Part shown: piece by piece, positions 17,698 to 25,485 of the stretch
Layout: each line of letters starts with the position of its first letter
How positions within the stretch are numbered: position 1 is the stretch's first letter
Virus record (IMG/VR): IMGVR_UViG_3300020394_001438
Coordinates: 1 to 26,182 of that record
Reading direction: 5' to 3' (one strand)
DNA length: 26,182 bases
Source: a virus
The notes under the pieces: model-generated
The model's database searches: none
Told to the model about the DNA's origin: nothing
What the model saw: the letters and a program-made list of their open reading frames with translations, nothing else
Translations under genes and position numbers: made by a program

Positions 17698-20364
17698 ATG
17701 GCCTCCGACAACCTCGATCTCGCACTCCGCATCCGCGCGGACCTAAAAAGCGCCCTGCGCCAGCTGGACCAGTTCGACAAAGGGCTGGACCAATCTGGTA
17801 AGCGGGCGCGGCGTGCCAGCCGGGATCTGGGTACCCTGGATGGTGCCGCGAACAAACTCCGAAACACGATGGCGGCCGTCGCCAGTGCGCTGCTGTTGCG
17901 TGAGATCGTCCAGGCGGCTGACACCTACACTAACCTGCGCAGCCAATTACGACTGGTTACGGACAGCCAGGAGGACCTGAATAGCGCCTGGGAAGCGAAC
18001 TATGCGCTGGCTCAGGAAACCCGCCAGGGCCTGGCGCCAACAGTTAACCTCTACGCGCGCCTGGCGCGAGCCACCGAAGAGCTGGATCTCAACCAGCAGC
18101 AGCTGCTCACCGTCACCCGGGCCATCAACCAGTCGTTCATCGTGTCCGGCGCGTCGGCCCAGGAAGCGGCGTCGTCGACGCTGCAGCTCAGCCAGGGCAT
18201 CGCGAGCGGGACGTTGCGTGGTGAGGAACTGAATTCTGTATTGGAAAACAGCCCGCGTCTGGCTAGAGCGATCGCCCAGGGCCTTGGCGTCACGATCGGG
18301 GAGCTGCGTGAACTGGGCCAAGAAGGCCAGCTCACCGGCGAGGCCGTCACCAAGGCCCTGCTGCGCACGGCCGACACCATCAACGACGACTTCCAGAACA
18401 TGGAGCGCACGGTTGGTCAGGCGCTGCAGCAGCTGCGCAACGACCTGGTCGTGACGTTTGGCCAAACCGACACGACTGGCTTCGTCGACTCGATCGATGA
18501 GCTGCGCACCATCGTCACCGACCCCCAGTTCCAGAAGTCCGTGGTGGCGCTGGGCACGGCATTCGCTACCCTCGTCGGTTGGTTGGCGAAAGGGACCACA
18601 GAAGGGGTCGAGTTCACGCGCTGGCTCGGCGAAGAACTCGCCGCGAAGATCAACGGCATCGCCGCCAACGACATCCCACGGCTGGAACAGAAGCTGGCGG
18701 GGCTGAGGAAAGAACTCGATCCGGACACCCCATGGTTGGAGATGGACGTCGGCCTGGTGTTCACCAGCGACGAAGAGATCCGACGGCAGATCGCCGAGAC
18801 CGAAGCCCAGCTCAAGCGTGCTTATGACTCGCAGGAACTGGCGCGCAAGCTCGGTCAGTCAACATCCACCGGTGACAAGAACCAAGACGAAGACGACGAC
18901 GGCAAACCGCTACTGGGTGGTGGTGACGACAAGGAGGCCGAAAAGCGGCTCAAGCGCCAGCGCAAGTTCGTCGAGGCCCTGGAGCGCGAGGCGGAGCTGT
19001 ATGAGGCCTCCGATGCGGCCGTTCGCCAGTACGAGATCACCCAGCAGGGTCTCACTGGTAAGTTGCTGGAACGCGCCGAGGCGGCCAACAAAGCGCTCAC
19101 TGAGCAGGAAAAGCTGACCCAGGCGACCAAGGACGCGGCGGCCCTGAACGACATCCAGAACCAGCTGCTGGAGGGTCAGGGCCGTGGCGCCGAAGCCGTG
19201 GGCGCCGAGCTGGAGGCTGAATACGCGGATCTGTTGAAGCGGCTCAAGGCGCGCGGCGACGACGCCGGCGTCGACCTGATTAATAGCCTGATCAACGTCG
19301 AGGTCGCCAGCGCGCGCCTGCAGGAGCTGCAGGGCCAGATCGACCGCGTGTTCGCGGCACAGTCCCGCCAGGAGAGCCGGATCCAGGCCCAGCAAGAAGC
19401 CGGTGTCATCAGCGAGCTGAACGCCCGCGAGCAGCTCGTGGAGCTGCACCGCGCCACCGCCGACCAGGTGGACGAGCTTCTGCCGAAGATGCAGCAGTTG
19501 GCCGAAGTCACCGGCGACAAGGCCGCGCTGGAGCGCGTCAAGGATTTGCGCGCCGAGATGCAGAACCTGCGCCTGGTCACCAACCAGTTCGCCACCACGC
19601 TGCGGGATTCGTTCGAGGAGGGCCTGGCGGACGGCCTGCAGAAGCTCGCGAAAGGCACCCAGGACCTCGAAGACACGGTCCGTGGCGTGGCCCAAGCCAT
19701 CGCCGACGCCATGCTGCAGCTGGCCGCTCAGAACCTGGCACAGATGGCCACCCAGGGCCTCAGCAACCTGCTGACCGGTGGTGCTAAGGCCGGGGCAGAA
19801 ACGGCGGCGGCCGCCGCCGGCGCAGCAACTATGGCTGGCGCCATCACCAGCGCCTCTGCTGTCGGTGGCTCCACGATTGCCGGCTCGATGACAGCTGCTG
19901 CCGTTGTTGCCGGCCAAACAATCGCTGGCGCCATGACAGCCGCATCGGTCGGCGGCGTCGCCGGCGGCTTCGCGGAGGGCGGCTGGACCGGCCCGGGCAC
20001 GAAGTACACCGTCGCGGGCGTGGTCCACGCCGGCGAGTACGTGCAGCCGGCGCACGTCATGCGTCAACCGGGTGCCATGGGATTCATGGAATCGTTCCGT
20101 CGGCAGGGTATGGCCGCGCTCAACGGTTTCCGAGGTTACGCCAACGGCGGCCTAGTGCAGCCCTCCCCGGCGATCATGGAAAGCCCGGCCGCCACCCTGG
20201 CCGCGAACATTCCGCCGGCGCAGCTCAAGCAGCGTCTGCTGCCCATCCTCTCCGACGACGTCGTCGCCGATGCCCTGCGCGGCCCGGCCGGCGAAGAGAT
20301 GCTGGAGCTGCACATCAGCCGAAACCCCAGCAAGTTCAACCAACTGATCAAAGGAGGCAGCTAA
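17698..20364 (+). CDS. Tape measure protein, 888 aa
   Basis: The protein starts MASDNLDLALRIRADLKSAL at 17698; no clear Shine-Dalgarno precedes it. Residues about 70-270 are the tape-measure N-terminal domain (TYTNLRSQLRLVTDSQEDLN, GLAPTVNLYARLARATEELD, GTLRGEELNSVLENSPRLAR, EGQLTGEAVTKALLRTADTI). A long coiled-coil centre (about 340-680) follows. The C-terminal third has Ala/Gly-rich hydrophobic segments (about 690-760), likely membrane-active, and a Gly-rich GEYVQPAHVM region. The protein sets tail length; at 0.15 nm per residue 888 residues predict about 130 nm at most, a long siphovirus tail. It is also likely to help DNA cross the inner membrane. Confidence 0.93.
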   Translation: MASDNLDLALRIRADLKSALRQLDQFDKGLDQSGKRARRASRDLGTLDGAANKLRNTMAAVASALLLREIVQAADTYTNLRSQLRLVTDSQEDLNSAWEANYALAQETRQGLAPTVNLYARLARATEELDLNQQQLLTVTRAINQSFIVSGASAQEAASSTLQLSQGIASGTLRGEELNSVLENSPRLARAIAQGLGVTIGELRELGQEGQLTGEAVTKALLRTADTINDDFQNMERTVGQALQQLRNDLVVTFGQTDTTGFVDSIDELRTIVTDPQFQKSVVALGTAFATLVGWLAKGTTEGVEFTRWLGEELAAKINGIAANDIPRLEQKLAGLRKELDPDTPWLEMDVGLVFTSDEEIRRQIAETEAQLKRAYDSQELARKLGQSTSTGDKNQDEDDDGKPLLGGGDDKEAEKRLKRQRKFVEALEREAELYEASDAAVRQYEITQQGLTGKLLERAEAANKALTEQEKLTQATKDAAALNDIQNQLLEGQGRGAEAVGAELEAEYADLLKRLKARGDDAGVDLINSLINVEVASARLQELQGQIDRVFAAQSRQESRIQAQQEAGVISELNAREQLVELHRATADQVDELLPKMQQLAEVTGDKAALERVKDLRAEMQNLRLVTNQFATTLRDSFEEGLADGLQKLAKGTQDLEDTVRGVAQAIADAMLQLAAQNLAQMATQGLSNLLTGGAKAGAETAAAAAGAATMAGAITSASAVGGSTIAGSMTAAAVVAGQTIAGAMTAASVGGVAGGFAEGGWTGPGTKYTVAGVVHAGEYVQPAHVMRQPGAMGFMESFRRQGMAALNGFRGYANGGLVQPSPAIMESPAATLAANIPPAQLKQRLLPILSDDVVADALRGPAGEEMLELHISRNPSKFNQLIKGGS

Positions 20365-21581
20365 TGCCCGTCGAGATCGGCACGGCCAGCGGCCACCTGG
20401 ACCTGCTGCATCGCCTGCAGCGCTTCGTCTGCGGCCACGGCACCTGGTCCGCTGCGCCGCAGTTTACCGGCGACGGCCCCGGCACTATCAGCGGCATCGC
20501 GACCGCCCCGGCCACGATTACCGAGACCTGGACCATCACCTGCAGCAACGCGGACATCCCCGGCGAAGAGATCTGGACGGTCACCGGCTCGGTCACCGGC
20601 GCCACCGCCGACGCCACCACCGGCACCGCCTACGACAACGGGCTGATCGAGTTCCTGATCACCGGCACCGGCTACGTGGTGGGCGACGTGTTCACGTGGG
20701 ACGTCACCCAGGGGCTGATGAGTGAGGCCGGATCCGCGTGGACCCTGTTGAGTGAAGGGCTCGATGGCGACTTTGATCAGGACTACTACCTGCGCGCGCC
20801 CGGACTCACCGGCGCCGAGGAGATCTACCTGAACGTCGGCGCCTATCAAAGCGGTGCCAGCGACTATTTCAACTGGGAGGCCCGTGGCGCGATCGCCCAC
20901 GAGCCGACCTTCGCGTTCAACGGCCAGCCGGGCGTGAGCCCGAACGCCAACCTGCTGCTGTGGAACGACGCCATTCCCTACTGGCTGGTGGCGAACGGGC
21001 AGCGACTCATTCTGGTGGCCAAGATTTCGACCACCTATCAGCTGCTGTACCTCGGCAAGATTCTGCCCTACGGCACGCCGGCTCAGTTTCCCTATCCAGT
21101 GCTGGTAGCGGCCACCACCGACCGCGCCGCCACTCGCTGGTCGAACAGCGACACGGACTCGTCCAGCGTCCTGAACCCAGGGAAGGGAGTCTTCCTGTAC
21201 ACCACTGACGGCGGCTGGAAGCGAATCGAGAATCGATATGGCGCCAACGGCCAGGGGAGATGGCAGCAGGGCCTCTTAGATATTTTTCCAACTCACAGTA
21301 ATGCCTTCGGTGATCCGGGAACCGGGAACGCCGATTTTAACGGGCCGCAGGTGCATCCCGCACCGGATGGAACTTACACGTTACTGCCCTTGGTCCCGCT
21401 CTGCCGAAACGCGGAATACGCCTCGTTGAACCAGTACGGTGAGTTGGACGGGTTGTTCTGGGTCACCGGCACCGGTAACGCGGCGGAGAACATTCTCTCC
21501 ATCGATGGGGATGATCACCTGGTCATCCAGAATATATATCGCACCAGCTGGACCGATTACGGCGCAGTGAGGTTGACCTGA
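20364..21581 (+). CDS. Tail structural protein A of a paralogous pair, 405 aa
   Basis: The ATG overlaps the tape measure TAA and follows AAAGGAGG. The N-terminal helix (GHLDLLHRLQRFVCGHGTW) is followed by a beta-rich inserted domain (about 35-115, many Thr/Gly repeats: TETWTITCSNADIPGEEIWT, TGTAYDNGLIEFLITGTGYV). The core has YYLRAPGLTGAEEIYLNVGA and AKISTTYQLLYLGKILPYGT; the end has DGLFWVTGTGNAAENI. Proteins of this type follow the tape measure in D3112-like phages as virion structural proteins. It resembles the next gene in layout. Base composition falls in its last 130 codons. The exact role, tip or adhesion related, is unknown. Confidence 0.72.
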   Translation: MPVEIGTASGHLDLLHRLQRFVCGHGTWSAAPQFTGDGPGTISGIATAPATITETWTITCSNADIPGEEIWTVTGSVTGATADATTGTAYDNGLIEFLITGTGYVVGDVFTWDVTQGLMSEAGSAWTLLSEGLDGDFDQDYYLRAPGLTGAEEIYLNVGAYQSGASDYFNWEARGAIAHEPTFAFNGQPGVSPNANLLLWNDAIPYWLVANGQRLILVAKISTTYQLLYLGKILPYGTPAQFPYPVLVAATTDRAATRWSNSDTDSSSVLNPGKGVFLYTTDGGWKRIENRYGANGQGRWQQGLLDIFPTHSNAFGDPGTGNADFNGPQVHPAPDGTYTLLPLVPLCRNAEYASLNQYGELDGLFWVTGTGNAAENILSIDGDDHLVIQNIYRTSWTDYGAVRLT

Positions 21582-22537
21582 TGGCATATGAAACGGGCGT
21601 TGCAACGGATGTCATTGATCTTCTGGCTAAAATCCGGAGCTTGGCAGACGATCTTGGCTGGACGATCGACCGTCACGATCCAGCGGAATTGGCCCTACAT
21701 CACGCCGATGCGGGTTACTTCACCTTGCGGGCTACTCCGGAAGAAGACGACATCCAAACCAATTGGGACCCTGGTCCGTCTATATCGATATGGGGACACA
21801 CTGGTTTCGATGCTGGCGCCGCGCACAATGCTCAGCCGGGCTCATCCGGCGGCGAGTACGGCAGGACCAACGCACTGCGCGGGCCGTTTGCGGCATACCA
21901 TCTGTTCGGCACCACGCAGTATATTCACTGTGTCATTGAAATCGTTCCTGGGGAATTCGGGCATTTTCATGTCGGGCGGCTCGACAAGACAGGGGCCTAT
22001 ACCGGGGGCGAGTACGTGACCGGCACCCGTTGGGACTATTACCTTGCCGGTACGAGTTATCATAACGACGCGTCGTCCAACCAGCACGCAGTGCCCTTCG
22101 ACGGCGTCTCATACTATGGCCCCGGGCAAGGCGCCGTAAGGCTCGATGCTGACGGATACACGGGAGAATGGGGCGCTTTTAAATACATTGGCAGCGACTC
22201 CCAAGCTTGGGGGCCCTTGCGCTTACTGGACAATCATAGTCGCTCGCCCTACAGCCACTACTGGGTATCCACGCCTAACACGGTAAATGCTCTGTCGCCG
22301 TTGGCGCCGATCTTAGTCGCGTTCTTGCTGCGGGATACGAAAACGTTCCTCGCCGGTGCGCCGGCCGATCTGCGCATCGTGAACATGAGGAACCTGACTC
22401 CTGGCGAGACCATCACTATTGGCACCGACGAATGGCTGTGCTTCCCGATCAAGAAACGCGGCTTGGAACGCTATGGGCCTGAACATGAGGTGAACTCGGG
22501 AATATTTGGCTTCGCCTACAGGAAGGTCGAGTCGTGA
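21581..22537 (+). CDS. Tail structural protein B of a paralogous pair, 318 aa
   Basis: The protein begins MAYETGVATDVIDLLAKIRS, LADDLGWTIDRHD, then YFTLRATPEEDDIQTNWDPG, CVIEIVPGEFGHFHVGRLDK and a Tyr/Gly/Asp-rich middle (AGTSYHNDASSNQHAVPFDG). The segment order (helix, LRA strand, QPG turn, EI-x-Y/F-x-x-x-x-x-G-R/K strand) parallels the preceding gene, without its inserted beta domain. The GC content is clearly lower than in flanking genes. The start overlaps the preceding TGA. It is probably a virion component near the tail tip; variation in base composition suggests recent exchange, as is common for host-interaction proteins. Confidence 0.7.
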   Translation: MAYETGVATDVIDLLAKIRSLADDLGWTIDRHDPAELALHHADAGYFTLRATPEEDDIQTNWDPGPSISIWGHTGFDAGAAHNAQPGSSGGEYGRTNALRGPFAAYHLFGTTQYIHCVIEIVPGEFGHFHVGRLDKTGAYTGGEYVTGTRWDYYLAGTSYHNDASSNQHAVPFDGVSYYGPGQGAVRLDADGYTGEWGAFKYIGSDSQAWGPLRLLDNHSRSPYSHYWVSTPNTVNALSPLAPILVAFLLRDTKTFLAGAPADLRIVNMRNLTPGETITIGTDEWLCFPIKKRGLERYGPEHEVNSGIFGFAYRKVES

Positions 22538-24222
22538 TTTCCGTAATGCACGCGATCTGGCCCGCATCAGCCGGGTTTAACCCCATGCTGGACGCCGCTC
22601 GCGCATTGCCGGGGGAACTCGGCGTTTCCGTGCTCGGCTCCCAGCCGGTCAGCAGCACCGAAACGCTGGACACCCAACCGATCGCGGAAAATCCACGTAC
22701 ACCACCCGCGCGGCGGCTGGTCCGATTCCTGGACGACTACTACTTCCGGATCCACGTAAATCCGCCGGTACTGGATGCGGGCAACGTGGTATCCGCGCAA
22801 ACGCATGAGGTGCGAATCTGGAACGCCTATTTGGAGCCACGCACCCTCAACGATCTATCGAGTGAGAACGCCGAGGGCATCCAGATCGCCGGGCCCGGCA
22901 CGCCGCCAATGGAGTTCGAGCCGCTGCGAGAACGCTTGTGGGAGATCGCGATCGGCGTTGACGGCCCACCGGTGGTCGACGCCGCGTTCACCTGGCAGTT
23001 CACCGGTGAGCCACCTGCAGCACTCCCCATCACCGGCAACCGCGTGACGGCCTGGCCCTGGTCGCCGAATTGGAAAGAGAGCGTCCAGGAGCGCCTGGAA
23101 TGGCTCACCGACATGCTGCCCAGCCAGACCGGCGTCGAGCAGCGGCGCGCCGGCCGCGACCTGCCACGCCGGCACTACGAATTCTCGATCTCGGCGGAGG
23201 GTCCCGACCGGGCTCTGCTGGATCTTGCCGTCTTCGGATGGGGGGCCCGCCTGTGGGCGCTGCCCATCTGGCATGACGTCCAGTGGCTGCCAGGCGTCGC
23301 GGCCGGCAGCCCGGAGATCGTCTGTGATACCCGGTACCGGGATTTCGATGAGGGCGGCCTGGTGCTGCTGCTTGGCGAGCAGGCCGTTGACTACGAAGTG
23401 CTGGAGATCCTCACCCTGGAGTCCGACCGCATCATCTTGCGGAACCCGGTGAAGCGGGACTGGCCGCACACCGTGCGGCTCTATCCGGTTCGCACCGCGC
23501 GCCTGACCGATCAGCCGGCGCTCACGCGGATGAACAACCGGGCGGTGCGTGGCGATGTGGAGTTCCGCCTCGAAACGCCGTCGGCCTGGCCGGCCAGCCA
23601 CGTGCTCCCTGAATATCGCGGCTGGCCCGTTCTGGATATCCGGCCGGAAGAGAGCCGCGACCTGAGCCTCTCCTACGACCGCCTGCTGAGGGTTCTGGAT
23701 AACGGCACGGCCGCGCCGAACGTGCGCGACCAGGCCGGCATCAGTTTCCCGGTGCAGGGCCACGGTTGGCTGCTTGAAGGGGCTGAAGAGCGGGCCGACT
23801 TCCGCAGCTTAGTGTACGCGCTGCGCGGCCGCCAAGGCGCGCTCTGGCTGCCCACCTGGATGGACGATCTGGACGTGGTCGCGCCGGTGGCCACCAGCAC
23901 GTCGTTCCTCGACGTGGCCCACATCCAATATGGCCGGTTCGCCGCCGGCATCACTGGGCGGCGCGATCTGCGGGTGGAGCTGAACGACGGGACGGTCCGG
24001 TACCGGCGTGTGCTGGGTTCCTCTGAGCTGGATGCGGCGACTGAGCGGCTGAACCTCGGTGAGCCCTGGGACGTCGAGTTCGAGGCCAAACAGGTGCGCC
24101 GCGTGAGCTGGATGACGCTGATGCGGTTGGACAGCGACACCGTCGAGCTGGAGCACATCACTGACGTGGAAGGCTCGGCCCGGGCCCAGTTGGTGCTTAG
24201 AGGGGTGCGCGATGAGCTATGA
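22534..24222 (+). CDS. Distal-tail-like protein, 562 aa
   Basis: The GTG at 22534 has AGGAAGG eight bases upstream; an ATG at 22546 is possible but too far from it. The protein has an N-terminal beta region (VRFLDDYYFRIHVNPPVLDA, VRIWNAYLEPRTLND), then two related segments, RHYEFSISAEGPDRALLDLA through WGARLWALPIWHD and ADFRSLVYALRGRQGALWLP through TWMDDL. Each looks like the lid of a distal tail (Dit) ring domain, where a helix precedes an LWxPxW strand. The C terminus is beta-rich. It fits the tail proteins located between the tape measure and the hub in D3112-like phages. It likely forms the ring joining tube and tip; this is inferred from position and pattern. Confidence 0.75.
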   Translation: MISVMHAIWPASAGFNPMLDAARALPGELGVSVLGSQPVSSTETLDTQPIAENPRTPPARRLVRFLDDYYFRIHVNPPVLDAGNVVSAQTHEVRIWNAYLEPRTLNDLSSENAEGIQIAGPGTPPMEFEPLRERLWEIAIGVDGPPVVDAAFTWQFTGEPPAALPITGNRVTAWPWSPNWKESVQERLEWLTDMLPSQTGVEQRRAGRDLPRRHYEFSISAEGPDRALLDLAVFGWGARLWALPIWHDVQWLPGVAAGSPEIVCDTRYRDFDEGGLVLLLGEQAVDYEVLEILTLESDRIILRNPVKRDWPHTVRLYPVRTARLTDQPALTRMNNRAVRGDVEFRLETPSAWPASHVLPEYRGWPVLDIRPEESRDLSLSYDRLLRVLDNGTAAPNVRDQAGISFPVQGHGWLLEGAEERADFRSLVYALRGRQGALWLPTWMDDLDVVAPVATSTSFLDVAHIQYGRFAAGITGRRDLRVELNDGTVRYRRVLGSSELDAATERLNLGEPWDVEFEAKQVRRVSWMTLMRLDSDTVELEHITDVEGSARAQLVLRGVRDEL

Positions 24223-25030
24223 CGATCTGGACGCCTCAATCTCGAACGCTCGGCCGATTCAGCTGTATGAGTTCGCCCGAGGTGCGCAACGGTGGCGCTA
24301 CACCAACGCTGGCCTGGACGTGGTCCAGGATAACCAGACCTTCCACAGCATCCAGATCAAAGACGACGGCATTCGCCAAACCGGCGAAGCCAGCGCCGAC
24401 GCCCTGAACATCGATGTCCCCCTGGATCTGGAGCTGCTCGGCATCTACCGGATCTACCCGCCCAGCACGCCCATCGAGCTGACGATCTGGGATAAAGACC
24501 TGGGCGACCCGGCTGCGCTGGTGAAGTGGGTGGGGCTGCTGAGCGACGTCATCCTGAAGCGTCGCGCTGGCAAGGCGAAGCTGGTCTGCAGGCCACTGTC
24601 GTCCGAGCAGGACAACACCGGCTTGCGCCTGGTGTGGGGCCGCCAATGCCCCTACGCGCTTTACGACACCAACTGCCGCGTCGATAAGGAGCAGTTCCGC
24701 ACCACGGCTACCCTCACCAGCGCCAGCGGCATCACGATCACCGCCGGGCCGTTCGGCGCCCATCCGGACGGCTGGTTCACCGGCGGCTTCATCGAGTGGG
24801 AGGTGGTCTCCGGCGCGGTGGAACAGCGCGGCATCGACAGCCACCTGGGCACCAACCTCACCCTGCTCGGCGGCTCCCTGGAGCTGAAGCCAGGCGTCCA
24901 GGTGCGCGCTTACCCAGGCTGCGCCCGAACGGTGGCGGTGTGCGACAGCAAGTTCGACAACGTCGAGAACTACGGCGGCGTGCCGGCGCTACCCGGGCGC
25001 TCACCCTTCGATGGCAACCCGGTTTTTTGA
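24212..25030 (+). CDS. Tail tip hub protein, DUF2163/BR0599 family, 272 aa
   Basis: The start MSYDDLDASISNARPIQLYE overlaps the previous gene by 11 bp. An N-terminal beta domain (RPIQLYEFARGAQRWRYTNA, TGEASADALNIDVPLDL, ELTIWDKDLG) matches DUF2163, and the C-terminal part matches the BR0599 family: WGRQCPYALYDTNC, then PGCARTVAVCDSKFDNVENY and GG. Four cysteines in two pairs (146/155 and 237/244) are placed as in tail-tip hub proteins reported to bind an iron-sulphur cluster (lambda gpL, RcGTA hub). Cys126 is separate. It probably sits between the Dit-like ring and the J-like protein. The cluster itself is inferred. Confidence 0.87.
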   Translation: MSYDDLDASISNARPIQLYEFARGAQRWRYTNAGLDVVQDNQTFHSIQIKDDGIRQTGEASADALNIDVPLDLELLGIYRIYPPSTPIELTIWDKDLGDPAALVKWVGLLSDVILKRRAGKAKLVCRPLSSEQDNTGLRLVWGRQCPYALYDTNCRVDKEQFRTTATLTSASGITITAGPFGAHPDGWFTGGFIEWEVVSGAVEQRGIDSHLGTNLTLLGGSLELKPGVQVRAYPGCARTVAVCDSKFDNVENYGGVPALPGRSPFDGNPVF

Positions 25031-25042
25031 GGAGACGACGAC

Positions 25043-25279
25043 ATGGGTTTTCTGGTCAATATCGCGATCATGCTGGTGGTGGCCGCTCTCAGCTCGGCCC
25101 TGGCCCCCAAGCCGCCAAAGCCGAAGCCAGCGGCCTTCACGGATTTCGACTTCCCGACCGCCGAAGAGGGTACGCCCCAGGCCGTCGCTTTCGGTGACGT
25201 CTGGTCGACGGGCTGGACGGTACTCGGTGTCGGCAACTACCGCACAACACCGATCGAATCCGACGGAGGCAAGAAGTGA
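25043..25279 (+). CDS. Small tail-tip protein with N-terminal hydrophobic helix, 78 aa
   Basis: The ATG at 25043 follows GGAGACGACGAC. A hydrophobic helix (about 3-20, FLVNIAIMLVVAALSSAL) precedes a Pro/Lys-rich linker, then a conserved-looking segment (FPTAEEGTPQAVAFGDVWST, GWTVLGVGNYRTTPI). That segment resembles the extreme N terminus of J-type tip proteins in other phages, where EEGxPIPVxFGxxR is followed by a W and a YG strand ending RTTPI. Here it is a separate gene. It probably contributes to the tail tip together with the J-like protein encoded two genes later. Confidence 0.75.
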   Translation: MGFLVNIAIMLVVAALSSALAPKPPKPKPAAFTDFDFPTAEEGTPQAVAFGDVWSTGWTVLGVGNYRTTPIESDGGKK

Positions 25280-25485
25280 CCGAGCCGGTCCGGGTCTGCC
25301 CGCGCCACATCCACGAAGCCGGGCTCTGCATGTCCGGCGCGCGCGCCTGGTTCAAGCGGCACGACCTGGCGTTCGAGGACTGCCGGCGCGGTCAGCTGAC
25401 GGTCGACCAGGTCGAGGCCACCGGCGACGCGCTCGGATTGCGTGTCGCCGCTGTCGCACGGGAGGAAGCGGATGGGCGGCAGTAA
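25276..25485 (+). CDS. Small cysteine-containing tail assembly protein, 69 aa
   Basis: A GTG start at 25276 with GGAGG upstream overlaps the preceding TGA. The protein is VCPRHIHEAGLCMSGARAWF, then KRHDLAFEDCRRGQLTV, and ends with an amphipathic helix (DQVEATGDALGLRVAAVARE). Short proteins with CxRHIxxxGxCxxGxRxWF are found beside J-like genes in D3112-like phages. They have no known biochemical function. Three Cys (8, 18, 36) and two His (11, 29) could bind metal, but this is not established. The gene overlaps the J-like gene by 14 bp. Confidence 0.72.
   Translation: MTEPVRVCPRHIHEAGLCMSGARAWFKRHDLAFEDCRRGQLTVDQVEATGDALGLRVAAVAREEADGRQ

Noticed and set aside
18910-20067. A 385-codon leftward open frame opposite the tape measure gene
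   Set aside because: It mirrors a coiled-coil, Gln/Glu-rich sense protein; the antisense protein is Leu/Gly-rich and unstructured.
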